Shown: positions 1 to 5,659 of the stretch, one piece after another
How positions within the stretch are numbered: the first letter of the stretch is position 1
How the letters are laid out: every line of letters starts with the position of its first letter
NCBI GenBank assembly: GCA_964505535.1
Contig: CAZDIU010000324.1
Coordinates: forward strand, 1 to 5,769
Direction: 5' to 3'
From: JAABRU01 sp964505535
GTDB taxonomy: Bacteria; Desulfobacterota; Desulfobacteria; Desulfobacterales; Desulfococcaceae
DNA: 5,769 nucleotides
Notes under the pieces: generated by a model
Told to the model about the DNA's origin: nothing
Databases searched by the model: none
What the model saw: the letters and a program-made list of their open reading frames with translations, nothing else
Translations under genes and position numbers: made by a program

Positions 1-18
1 TGATATACCGGTTTTGGG

Positions 19-70
19 GTTTCAGTGTTCAGGTTTCAGTGTCTGTTTCCTGACATCTGAAACCTGACAC
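19..70. repeat. Heptamer repeats arranged as an imperfect inverted repeat (left flank)
   Basis: Three consecutive 7-base units are visible: gtttcag (19-25), tgttcag (26-32), gtttcag (33-39), followed by tgtctg. The stretch 52-70 is a near reverse complement of 25-43, with a perfect 10-base core (caggtttcag at 30-39, ctgaaacctg at 57-66) and an 8-base spacer, so the block can fold into a hairpin. A related block occurs at the right end of the window. It is not coding. Confidence 0.6.
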
Positions 71-127
71 CCGGCATCTGAACCATCCGGCATTTTAAGA
101 ACTTCCTCTTCCCTTAGGGTCTGTATC

Positions 128-204
128 AAAATAACCTGTTATAAACCCTGAAGGTTTTCAAAACCCTCAGGGTTTCCGGACAGGAAAACTGTACAGGTTA
201 TTTT
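128..204. terminator. 77-bp nested inverted repeat downstream of the operon, probable bidirectional terminator or REP-like element
   Basis: Outer arms AAAATAACCTGT (128-139) and ACAGGTTATTTT (193-204) are perfect 12-bp reverse complements. They enclose a second stem of AAACCCTGA (143-151) with TCAGGGTTT (167-175), one mismatch, then GGTTTT (153-158) with AAAACC (160-165). The outer arms have A-rich outer left and T-rich outer right ends, so each strand would end its stem in a U-rich tract (TTATTTTTTT on plus, TTATTTTGAT on minus). Its position 12 bp past the last stop codon fits a transcription end. The perfect long arms also fit a palindromic intergenic repeat family. No flanking target-site duplication is apparent. 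Confidence 0.55.
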
Positions 205-215
205 TTTACAAGCCC

Positions 216-902
216 TTAATGGGAAAGTTTCATGCCCCATCCTTCAAACAGGAACATGATGGCAAAACCGAACCAGAGCGTGTAGATTACGTAAAAGACC
301 AGGGAGAAAACAACAATGCCGAACTTGTCCGAAATCTTCTCCGGTTTGATGGTATAGTAGTTGAACGCGCATTCCACAGCTTTCTGGTTCACATTGCTGA
401 TCATTTTGGCTTCAGGAAATTTTTCCTGTTTTTTCAGCTCATGATCCATCTTGGTGATGGCTGTCCACCAGTTGAACAGAGCCTCTTTTTCATTGTAACC
501 GTATTTGTCTTTGACGGTTTTTCCGTCATTGGCAAACATGGCATCCGCATCAGCCAGACAGTTTTCCATCATGGTTCCCAAATCGCCGCTGATGTTCAGA
601 TGGGTTCCATTCTGGTTGACCGTGGCTCCGCCCTTGAGAAAAAGGGGTGCTGTTCCCGCCGCCTGTTTGTCTGTGGCCATATTGATTTCCACACTGATCT
701 GATTTCCTTTGAAGGCCGCACTTTCCTCTTTCATTTTGGGAATGTAATAGGCAGATCCCTTGGAAATCGTGTTGTAAAGATTGTCCATATAGTTGAGCAC
801 ATTGCCCTGATCCGTAATGGGCATGAACATGGTGAAAAGCACTGCAAAAAATGCAGCAAGCAGAATCGCTCCCTTGGTGAAAAGCGCTTTGTCGGCTATC
901 AT
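216..902 (-). CDS. Uncharacterised two-TM membrane protein translationally coupled to the TauE/SafE permease
   Basis: A 228-residue protein that I cannot assign to a family. TM1 is about 10-28 (ILLAAFFAVLFTMFMP), followed by a largely hydrophilic central domain (about 30-192) and TM2 at about 195-219 (aromatic-rich, LVFYVIYTLWFGFAIMF), with a short tail. The likely topology is N-in, central domain periplasmic, C-in. The central domain contains a Trp-Trp pair (145-146) and two cysteines (115, 178) that could form a disulfide. The frame stays open upstream to an ATG at 959, but the ATG at 902 is chosen because it overlaps the permease stop as TAATG and has AAGGAG/GAGGTGG just upstream; the longer start would lie inside the permease gene and prefix a hydrophilic stretch. 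The tight coupling implies roughly matched synthesis with the permease, so an accessory or stabilising subunit is plausible (inference). It is the last gene of the operon. Confidence 0.8.
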   Translation of the reverse strand: MIADKALFTKGAILLAAFFAVLFTMFMPITDQGNVLNYMDNLYNTISKGSAYYIPKMKEESAAFKGNQISVEINMATDKQAAGTAPLFLKGGATVNQNGTHLNISGDLGTMMENCLADADAMFANDGKTVKDKYGYNEKEALFNWWTAITKMDHELKKQEKFPEAKMISNVNQKAVECAFNYYTIKPEKISDKFGIVVFSLVFYVIYTLWFGFAIMFLFEGWGMKLSH

Positions 903-2182
903 TATGCCACCTCTCCTTTCAGTTTTCTGATATTGGTTAAAAAGGTTCCGATGACCCATACAGCAAACCCTCCGATGACAATGAAAAACGCGTATACACC
1001 GATTTTGTCAAGAAGATTTGCCGTATCCTTGGAAATGCTGATAATGTCCATGGCTCCGAGTTTGCCGGGCAGGGCAAAAATCCGGTTGACAAAACCCGCC
1101 AGTACGGCCAGAGCGTAAAAACCCCGGATGGTTACGCCCTTGACCACTTTGGTGACCATTGCGCCGATCTGTATGCCGATGAGAGAACCCAGCAGCATGC
1201 CCATTGCCAGGGTGTAAAAGATGAATCCGTAAATCGCGTACTGGGTGATGCCCGCGTAACCGGCTGTGAAAACAATCTGGAAAATGTCGGTTCCCACAGT
1301 GGTCATGGAAGATACGCCCAGCACATAGACAAAGATGGGAAAGGTGAGGAATCCGCCGCCCACCCCCATGATGGCTGCGGCCAGACCCACAAGCGCTCCG
1401 CTGAGAATCAGGAATACGCAGGAAATGCTGCGTCCGCCGGGTACAACATCCTGATCAAAGGAGATCATGGGCGGAATCTTGATGTTCTGCAGTTTCTGGG
1501 ACAGGGGGGTCAGTTCCGCTCCCTCATCTTTTCCGCCGTGCGCTCCGCCGGAATCGCCCTTTTTGCTGGCCTTGATATAATCCATAAGAGCATAACCGCC
1601 CAGCAGGCCCAGCATGATGGAGTAAATGGTGGTGATGAACGCGTCACTGAGCACCGGGTTGATCTCATAGAGAACCCGGTTGATGACCCCACCGACCGTG
1701 GCCCCGATAATGGCTCCGATGAGAAAAACCAGTGCCAGGGGCACAGACACATTGCCCAGTTTGCGGTGAATCACGCTTCCCATGATGGCCTTGGCAAAAA
1801 TATGGAACAGGTCAGTTCCCACAGCCAGAATACCTTTGATGCCCGCGCTCATCAGAGCCGGGGCAATGATGAATCCTCCGCCCGCGCCGATGCATCCGGT
1901 AATCAGTCCCGCACCCACACCGATAAGAATGGATGCAATGAAGATTCCTGTGGTGAAAAACGCGGGGCTGTATGCCTTTTTCCCGCCCAGAAAATTCGGC
2001 ATCACATCACTGATCTGATCCGCAAAGGCCATGCCGCCCAGAAGAACGGGTATCAGAAAAAGGCAGAGCACCAGTATGCGTTTTCTGCTGGCAAAAACCG
2101 TGTCCGACACATCCTTTTCCCAGCGTGCATGGGCCTGTGCGCCCATCATCATAAAACGTCCCCATTGTCTGAAAAAATTCAT
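902..2182 (-). CDS. TauE/SafE-family (DUF81) membrane permease, probable sulfur-oxyanion or sulfonate transporter
   Basis: A 426-residue polytopic inner-membrane protein. It shows the family's internal duplication: a first repeat at about 88-128 (GAGLITGCIGAGGG, then AVGTDLFHI) and a second at about 263-303 (GLAAAIMGVGGG, then TVGTDIFQI). Each repeat has a Gly-rich re-entrant-like helix followed by a V-G-T-D motif. About 8-9 hydrophobic segments are visible, at roughly 36-54, 74-97, 104-130, 147-169, 180-201, 253-290, 296-315, 318-345, 353-371 and 394-415, some of which may be paired or re-entrant. It is longer than the usual ~250-residue family members because of a basic, Met-rich N-terminus (1-35) and a hydrophilic Gly/Lys/Glu/His linker (about 204-250) between the halves. 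Family members move sulfite, sulfoacetate, taurine or related anions; direction and substrate here are not determined. AGGAAGG lies about 11 nt before the ATG, slightly long spacing. Confidence 0.9.
   Translation of the reverse strand: MNFFRQWGRFMMMGAQAHARWEKDVSDTVFASRKRILVLCLFLIPVLLGGMAFADQISDVMPNFLGGKKAYSPAFFTTGIFIASILIGVGAGLITGCIGAGGGFIIAPALMSAGIKGILAVGTDLFHIFAKAIMGSVIHRKLGNVSVPLALVFLIGAIIGATVGGVINRVLYEINPVLSDAFITTIYSIMLGLLGGYALMDYIKASKKGDSGGAHGGKDEGAELTPLSQKLQNIKIPPMISFDQDVVPGGRSISCVFLILSGALVGLAAAIMGVGGGFLTFPIFVYVLGVSSMTTVGTDIFQIVFTAGYAGITQYAIYGFIFYTLAMGMLLGSLIGIQIGAMVTKVVKGVTIRGFYALAVLAGFVNRIFALPGKLGAMDIISISKDTANLLDKIGVYAFFIVIGGFAVWVIGTFLTNIRKLKGEVA
907..918 (-). promoter_or_regulatory. 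Ribosome binding site that decides the start of the two-TM protein
   Basis: The minus strand reads AAGGAGAGGTGG followed 4 nt later by the ATG at 902. The site lies inside the last codons of the permease gene, and the permease stop and this start share one base (TAATG). This arrangement favours the 902 start over the upstream in-frame ATG at 959 and indicates translational coupling. Confidence 0.75.
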
Positions 2183-2221
2183 TTTTCTTTCATCCTTCCT
2201 GTATAAGGTTAATATATAACG

Positions 2222-2237
2222 CGGGAATCATTTCCCG
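2222..2237. repeat. Short inverted repeat spanning the stop codon of the third response regulator
   Basis: Arms cgggaa (2222-2227) and ttcccg (2232-2237) flank a 4-base loop that contains most of the TGA stop codon of the receiver gene. On the minus strand it is followed by an A/T-rich stretch (TTATATATTAA) but not by a clean T-run. It may partly reduce read-through into the permease gene or protect the upstream mRNA end. Confidence 0.35.
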
Positions 2238-2644
2238 TCTTTGGCCTCCAGAGCCTTAATCTTTTTTTCCTGCAGAGATTTGTTCTGAAATGCATCCTGC
2301 AGTTTGTAGCAAAGTTCATCAATGTTCATGGGTTTCATCAGATAATCAAAAGCCCCCAGTTCCATTCCCTCCATGGCCACTTCAATGCTGGCATGGCCCG
2401 TAAGCATGATGACCTCAATGAGGGGGTAACGCTTTTTGATTTCCCGAAGGGCTTCCAGCCCGTCCATTCCCGGCATCCGCACATCCAGCACCACCACATC
2501 TGCCGGGAAGTTTTCAAGTGCGGAAAGCGCCTCCTCTCCGCTGCCGGCTGTCCGTACATTCAGGTTGCGCCTTCCGAGCCGTTTGACCAGAGGAGACAGG
2601 AACTCTGTCTCGTCATCCACAAGCAGGACATTGAATGTATCCAT
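2228..2644 (-). CDS. Single-domain (CheY-like) response regulator, third of three
   Basis: A 138-residue receiver-only protein using the start at 2644. An in-frame ATG 7 codons upstream (2665) exists, but the 2644 ATG has a perfect AGGAGG 5 nt before it and gives an N-terminus (MDTFNVLLVDDE) that matches the other two receivers. Key residues: Asp10-Asp11, phospho-acceptor Asp54 in VVLDVRMPGMDG, Thr82 in MLTGHA, Tyr101 and Lys104 in FDYLMKP. A short charged helical tail (about 119-138) ends the protein and no output domain follows. It resembles the first receiver (3572-3135) much more than the middle one does. It sits 66 nt after the middle receiver, a gap that holds a hairpin (2676-2704), and 45 nt before the permease. 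Likely a phosphorylation target of the operon's kinase; the protein it acts on is unknown. Confidence 0.92.
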   Translation of the reverse strand: MDTFNVLLVDDETEFLSPLVKRLGRRNLNVRTAGSGEEALSALENFPADVVVLDVRMPGMDGLEALREIKKRYPLIEVIMLTGHASIEVAMEGMELGAFDYLMKPMNIDELCYKLQDAFQNKSLQEKKIKALEAKDGK

Positions 2645-2649
2645 TTTTT

Positions 2650-2655
2650 CCTCCT
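2650..2655 (-). promoter_or_regulatory. Ribosome binding site that decides the start of the third response regulator
   Basis: A perfect AGGAGG on the minus strand ends 5 nt before the ATG at 2644. The alternative ATG at 2665 has only a weak GGAAAG upstream. The strong site supports the shorter 138-residue product. Confidence 0.75.
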
Positions 2656-2675
2656 GGTTTTCCATGCTTTCCGGC

Positions 2676-2704
2676 CTGCGGAAGATTCCGACCGGTTTCC
2701 GCAG
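2676..2704. repeat. Perfect 8-bp inverted repeat between the second and third response regulators
   Basis: Arms CTGCGGAA (2676-2683) and TTCCGCAG (2697-2704) are separated by 13 bases that themselves contain ACCGGT. It lies in the 66-nt gap before the third receiver. No T-run follows it on the minus strand, so it is not a typical terminator. It could be an RNA processing or stabilising stem, or chance. Confidence 0.4.
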
Positions 2705-2710
2705 AACTCT

Positions 2711-3124
2711 TTATCCGAAACCTATGGGAGTGAGAGGACACGAGGCTTTTCTGTTTGCACTGCTGACCTCGCGGATCATTGCCACCAGTTCATCAAAGTC
2801 ATAGGGCTTGGGAAGACAGACCAATGCTCCGAAATCAATCCCCTTCTGCACCTCTTCCAAAGCCCCGTGTCCCGTAATCATGATAACCGGAACCTTGGGA
2901 TTCATGGCTTTCAGCACCTTGAGCACTTCCAGACCGTCCATAAATTCCATTTTCAGATCCAGAAGTACCAGATCAAACTGCTTATTGCGGAATCTTTCAA
3001 TGGCTTCGGCCCCGCTCAGCGCTGGGGTGACGCTGATATTCCGTTTCCGCAGCCGTTTGCTCATTACGGAGACAAAACCCTCTTCGTCATCCACCAGTAA
3101 GAGTTCAACAGGGGGTTCATTCAT
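2711..3124 (-). CDS. Single-domain response regulator, second of three, with atypical switch residues
   Basis: A 137-residue receiver-only protein. The acidic pair Asp12-Asp13, phospho-acceptor Asp56 (VLLDLKM), Thr84 (MITGHG) and Lys106 (LPKP) are present, so phosphorylation looks possible. Two usually conserved features differ from both neighbouring receivers: the Met-Pro-Gly after the phospho-Asp is Met-Glu-Phe (59-61), and the aromatic switch position before LxKP is Cys103 in ALVCLPKP, where the neighbours have Tyr in DYLMKP. Altered T-loop-Y coupling would be expected to change how phosphorylation is signalled, or make the protein a phosphate sink or constitutive form (inference). The C-terminal tail (about 121-137) is short and unlike the charged tails of its neighbours. 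It starts 10 nt after the stop of the preceding gene. The ribosome site is weak (AGGAAAAGGG), overlapping the upstream TAG, so translational coupling is likely. Confidence 0.9.
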   Translation of the reverse strand: MNEPPVELLLVDDEEGFVSVMSKRLRKRNISVTPALSGAEAIERFRNKQFDLVLLDLKMEFMDGLEVLKVLKAMNPKVPVIMITGHGALEEVQKGIDFGALVCLPKPYDFDELVAMIREVSSANRKASCPLTPIGFG

Positions 3125-3134
3125 GGCCCTTTTC

Positions 3135-3572
3135 CTATACCTTGGTCCGCATGAACTCCTTCATACGGGCTTCAATGATTTTGTTTTCGTGATCCCGTTT
3201 CTTGGACGCGGCATCATTGACTTTGCTGACCAGATCGTCAATATCGCAGGGCTTCATCAGGTAGTCATAGGCCCCTTTTTTCATGCCTGCGATGGCCGAG
3301 GATACGGTGGCATGGCCCGTGAGCATGATCACTTCGGTCAGGGGAAACTGCCGCTTGATCTCCTGCAGGGTTTCAATGCCGTCCATTCCCGGCATCTTCA
3401 CATCCAGCACCACCACTTCGGTGTCTGCCCCGTCCTCTCCCAGTTTTTCCAGTGCCTCCATGCCGCTGAAAGCAGATTTGACTTTCAGATTTCTTTTGGA
3501 AAGACGCTTGGTCATGGTTTCCACAAAAGGCACTTCGTCATCCACCAGCATCACACTGATATCATCCAGCAT
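3135..3572 (-). CDS. Single-domain (CheY-like) response regulator, first of three
   Basis: A 145-residue protein that is almost entirely one receiver domain. The phosphorylation site and switch residues are complete: acidic pair Asp11-Asp12 (LVDDE), phospho-acceptor Asp57 in VVLDVKMPGMDG, Thr85 in MLTGHA, Tyr104 and Lys107 in YDYLMKP. After the receiver comes a highly charged, probably helical tail (about 124-145, rich in Lys/Glu/Arg) but no DNA-binding, AAA+, GGDEF or methyltransferase output domain. The start is firm: AAGGAGG lies 5 nt before the ATG. It follows the kinase gene after a 79-nt A/T-rich gap and precedes the next receiver by 10 nt. It is closely similar to the third receiver (2644-2228), which suggests tandem duplication. 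It likely takes phosphate from the upstream kinase; the downstream effect is unknown. Family call is secure, role is inferred. Confidence 0.92.
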   Translation of the reverse strand: MLDDISVMLVDDEVPFVETMTKRLSKRNLKVKSAFSGMEALEKLGEDGADTEVVVLDVKMPGMDGIETLQEIKRQFPLTEVIMLTGHATVSSAIAGMKKGAYDYLMKPCDIDDLVSKVNDAASKKRDHENKIIEARMKEFMRTKV

Positions 3573-3651
3573 AACATCCTCCTTTATTGGTTGATCTGCA
3601 TTTTTTTTCAGTTTTTATGTCAGTTTCCGGATTTTTTTGTCCGCTGTCCCC

Positions 3652-5388
3652 TCACTTTTCCTGATTTGCTTCCTGATCCGGGCCTTCCCTGTCAGGAATC
3701 AGGACCCGGAAAGTGGTTCCAACCCCGATTGCGCTGCTTACTGTGATTTTGCCTCCCATCCGGTTTACAATGCCGTAACAGATGGAAAGCCCCAGCCCGG
3801 TGCCCTTGCCCACCGGTTTGGTGGTATAAAAGGGATCAAATATCCTTGACAGCACTGTGCGGGGAATTCCCGGCCCGTTGTCCCTTACCTCCACTGTCAC
3901 CATATGGCTGTCATAACCGGTTGCAATCTGAACTTTTCCGCCGGTATCCTCCATGGCATCTATGGCATTGCCGATGAGATTGAACAGCACCTGCTGAATC
4001 TCGGTCTGGGAAGCCTCGATATAGGGAAGATCAAAGCCGTATTTGGGTTCAATCACCACATTTTTGAACTTGGCCTGATGGGAAAACAGCCCGATCACCT
4101 CTTCCACCATATCGTTTATCCGCACCAGTTGCTGGGACCCGTCCCCGCCTCTGGCAAAACTGAGCAGTTTGTGGGTGATGTCCCTGCACCGCAGCCCCTG
4201 TTTCCGGATCTGACCCAAAGCCCTTTTGAACTCTTCGAGATTTTCACTTTCCCTGAATTCCGCCTCCTCCAGCAGATCCCCCACCCATCCGGCCTCTTCC
4301 ACCATAATGGCCACCGGATTGTTGATCTCATGGGCTATGCCTGCTGCCATTTCGCCCAGAGAAGCCAGACGTCCGGTTTCAATGACCTGCTGGTTCATCA
4401 GTTCCTTTTCCTGATCAGCCTCGGCAATGCGGCCGATCATCCGCCGGGTGACAAAGATCGCCATTCCGATAATCAGCAGACCGCCTGCAATGAAGACCGC
4501 AACCGCAATCCAGTGCGCTCTCCGCAGATCCGCAAACGCGTCATCCGAATCCTGCAGATAAATCAGGGCCCATTCCCCGTCTTTGATAAAACGGGCCACA
4601 TAGATCATTTTCCTTCCGGTCTCCGGATTCTGATAGGTTCCGGTCTGTATGTCCTCTCCGGGTTTCACCGATGCTTCCACATTGCGGTAAAGCTGAATCA
4701 CGTTTTCCTTTTTCAGGGAAGTGTCGGTCTGAAATTCCCCTCTGTGGTTCATGACAAACGCAATGCCTGTCTTTCCAAAGTGGATATTTTTCACCAGATT
4801 GTTGAATGCCTGGAAATCCACTGTGGCCCGCAGCACCCAGGGTCTGTCTTCATGAAAACTCCGCACGGTAACAATAAAATGGGGAAAGCCGCGCAGCCCC
4901 AGGAAAACATCGCTGATAAAACTGGGAGAACTCATGGCTGTCTTGAACCATTCCGCATCAGAATAATCCGCGTGCTCCAGTTTATAGGGGCCTGCATAGG
5001 CCACCTGTTTTCCCTGATAATCCACCACGCCCAGATCAGAGAAAATGTTGCCGTATTCCTGCTGGAGATTTGCAAGCTGTCTTTGGAGAAAAAATTCATC
5101 CGAAAGCTGTCCGCAGGCAAAACTGTTGTTGAGAAACTGTATATTGTTCCTTCGCTCTCTCAGAAAATTGTCAATATTCTGTGTGTGCTTGTTGACCACA
5201 CTCCGGAGATGGGCCATCACTTTCTCGCTGTAGGATTCCTGAAACTGGTACAGAATGGCCCCGCTGACAAAAATCATGGGCAGAAAGGAAACAAACACCA
5301 CTGTCAGAAGCATGTTGATGGAAAGATTCCGGTAATAATGTTTGTGTTCCGCTGCATGGTGTTCCAGTGTTTTGCGTTCTGTTTTCAT
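3652..5388 (-). CDS. Membrane-bound sensor histidine kinase, periplasmic dCache-type sensor, HPK4/NtrB-like kinase core
   Basis: A 578-residue kinase that should autophosphorylate on a histidine and pass phosphate to response regulators, with the three downstream receivers as obvious partners. Visible layout: charged cytoplasmic N-terminus, TM1 about 26-47, a periplasmic region about 48-290 that looks like a double-Cache domain (long N-terminal helix, then a segment around 141-176 with EWFKTAM and ISDVF), TM2 about 293-314, then the kinase core. The H-box GIAHEINNPVA puts the phospho-acceptor at His353. The N-box is about 466-479 (Asn470, Asn474), the G1 box DNGPGIP at 503-509, the F-box FDPFYTTK at 517-524 and the G2 box GKGTGLGLS at 527-535. 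All catalytic motifs are intact. Only about 20-25 residues separate TM2 from the H-box helix, too few for a HAMP domain. The ATG at 5388 follows a GGGGAA stretch about 4 nt upstream. The kinase is the first gene of the operon. The ligand cannot be read from sequence; dCache domains usually bind small molecules such as organic acids or amino acids. Confidence 0.93.
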   Translation of the reverse strand: MKTERKTLEHHAAEHKHYYRNLSINMLLTVVFVSFLPMIFVSGAILYQFQESYSEKVMAHLRSVVNKHTQNIDNFLRERRNNIQFLNNSFACGQLSDEFFLQRQLANLQQEYGNIFSDLGVVDYQGKQVAYAGPYKLEHADYSDAEWFKTAMSSPSFISDVFLGLRGFPHFIVTVRSFHEDRPWVLRATVDFQAFNNLVKNIHFGKTGIAFVMNHRGEFQTDTSLKKENVIQLYRNVEASVKPGEDIQTGTYQNPETGRKMIYVARFIKDGEWALIYLQDSDDAFADLRRAHWIAVAVFIAGGLLIIGMAIFVTRRMIGRIAEADQEKELMNQQVIETGRLASLGEMAAGIAHEINNPVAIMVEEAGWVGDLLEEAEFRESENLEEFKRALGQIRKQGLRCRDITHKLLSFARGGDGSQQLVRINDMVEEVIGLFSHQAKFKNVVIEPKYGFDLPYIEASQTEIQQVLFNLIGNAIDAMEDTGGKVQIATGYDSHMVTVEVRDNGPGIPRTVLSRIFDPFYTTKPVGKGTGLGLSICYGIVNRMGGKITVSSAIGVGTTFRVLIPDREGPDQEANQEK

Positions 5389-5463
5389 ACGTTCCCCGTC
5401 TTCCTGTTTTCATGGCTCCCTGTTTGCCTGCGGACATCATTTTGTTGTCTGACACAGTACAAA

Positions 5464-5479
5464 AGCAATTATCAGGCCA
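5464..5479 (-). promoter_or_regulatory. Candidate sigma-54 (-24/-12) promoter for the operon
   Basis: The minus strand reads TGGCCTGATAATTGCT. Against the sigma-54 consensus TGGCACG-N4-TTGCW it keeps the GG and GC dinucleotides with the exact required spacing and differs only at the A and C of TGGCAC. It is preceded by C, matching the common pyrimidine. Transcription would start near 5453, leaving a leader of about 65 nt before the kinase ATG at 5388. None of the three regulators in the operon carries an AAA+ sigma-54 activator domain, so an activator would have to come from elsewhere. The match is by eye in a single site, so confidence is moderate. Confidence 0.45.
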
Positions 5480-5659
5480 GCCCTGTTCCGAAGCAAAAAC
5501 ATACGGATGGGGTATTCAGTTAAAATTTGTGATTACAGGATATTGTATTGAATAAAAAATTTGGACTGACCTGACTGAAATGGAAAACACAGCTTTTTAT
5601 GAAATATATAGCAAAAAACTGTGGCTGAAATGGGGAAAGTGGGCGGGGAAATCTGAATC

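Noticed and set aside
19..70. CRISPR array from the repeated 7-base units
   Set aside because: The units are contiguous heptamers without unique spacers and are far too short, and no cas genes are present.
902..959. Upstream ATG at 959 as the start of the two-TM protein
   Set aside because: It would lie 58 bases inside the permease gene and add a hydrophilic 19-residue prefix before the TM helix. The ATG at 902 has a strong ribosome site and a TAATG overlap.
219..1118. Plus-strand open frame of 299 codons opposite the two-TM protein and permease end
   Set aside because: It is antisense to two genes with clear ribosome sites and membrane segments. It has no domain, and its start abuts the opposing stop codon by chance.
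1538..2206. Plus-strand open frame of 222 codons opposite the permease
   Set aside because: It is His/Gln/Asp-rich, which is typical of the complement of a membrane-protein gene. No domain is evident.
2190..2227. Separate promoter for the permease in the 45-nt A/T-rich gap
   Set aside because: TATATT-like sequence is present but no credible -35 element at proper spacing could be found.
2808..3746. Plus-strand open frame of 312 codons across the receiver genes
   Set aside because: It runs antisense to two well-conserved receiver genes and the kinase end, and its composition mirrors them. No family resemblance or ribosome site is seen.
5171..5455. Minus-strand 94-codon frame overlapping the kinase start
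   Set aside because: It mostly overlaps the kinase coding region in another frame, and its sequence shows no domain. The kinase frame is clearly the real one.
3904..5523. Long plus-strand open frame of 539 codons opposite the kinase gene
   Set aside because: It lies almost wholly antisense to a kinase with all catalytic motifs intact. Its translation is rich in His, Phe and Ile with no recognisable domain and no evident ribosome site, as expected for a mirror frame.
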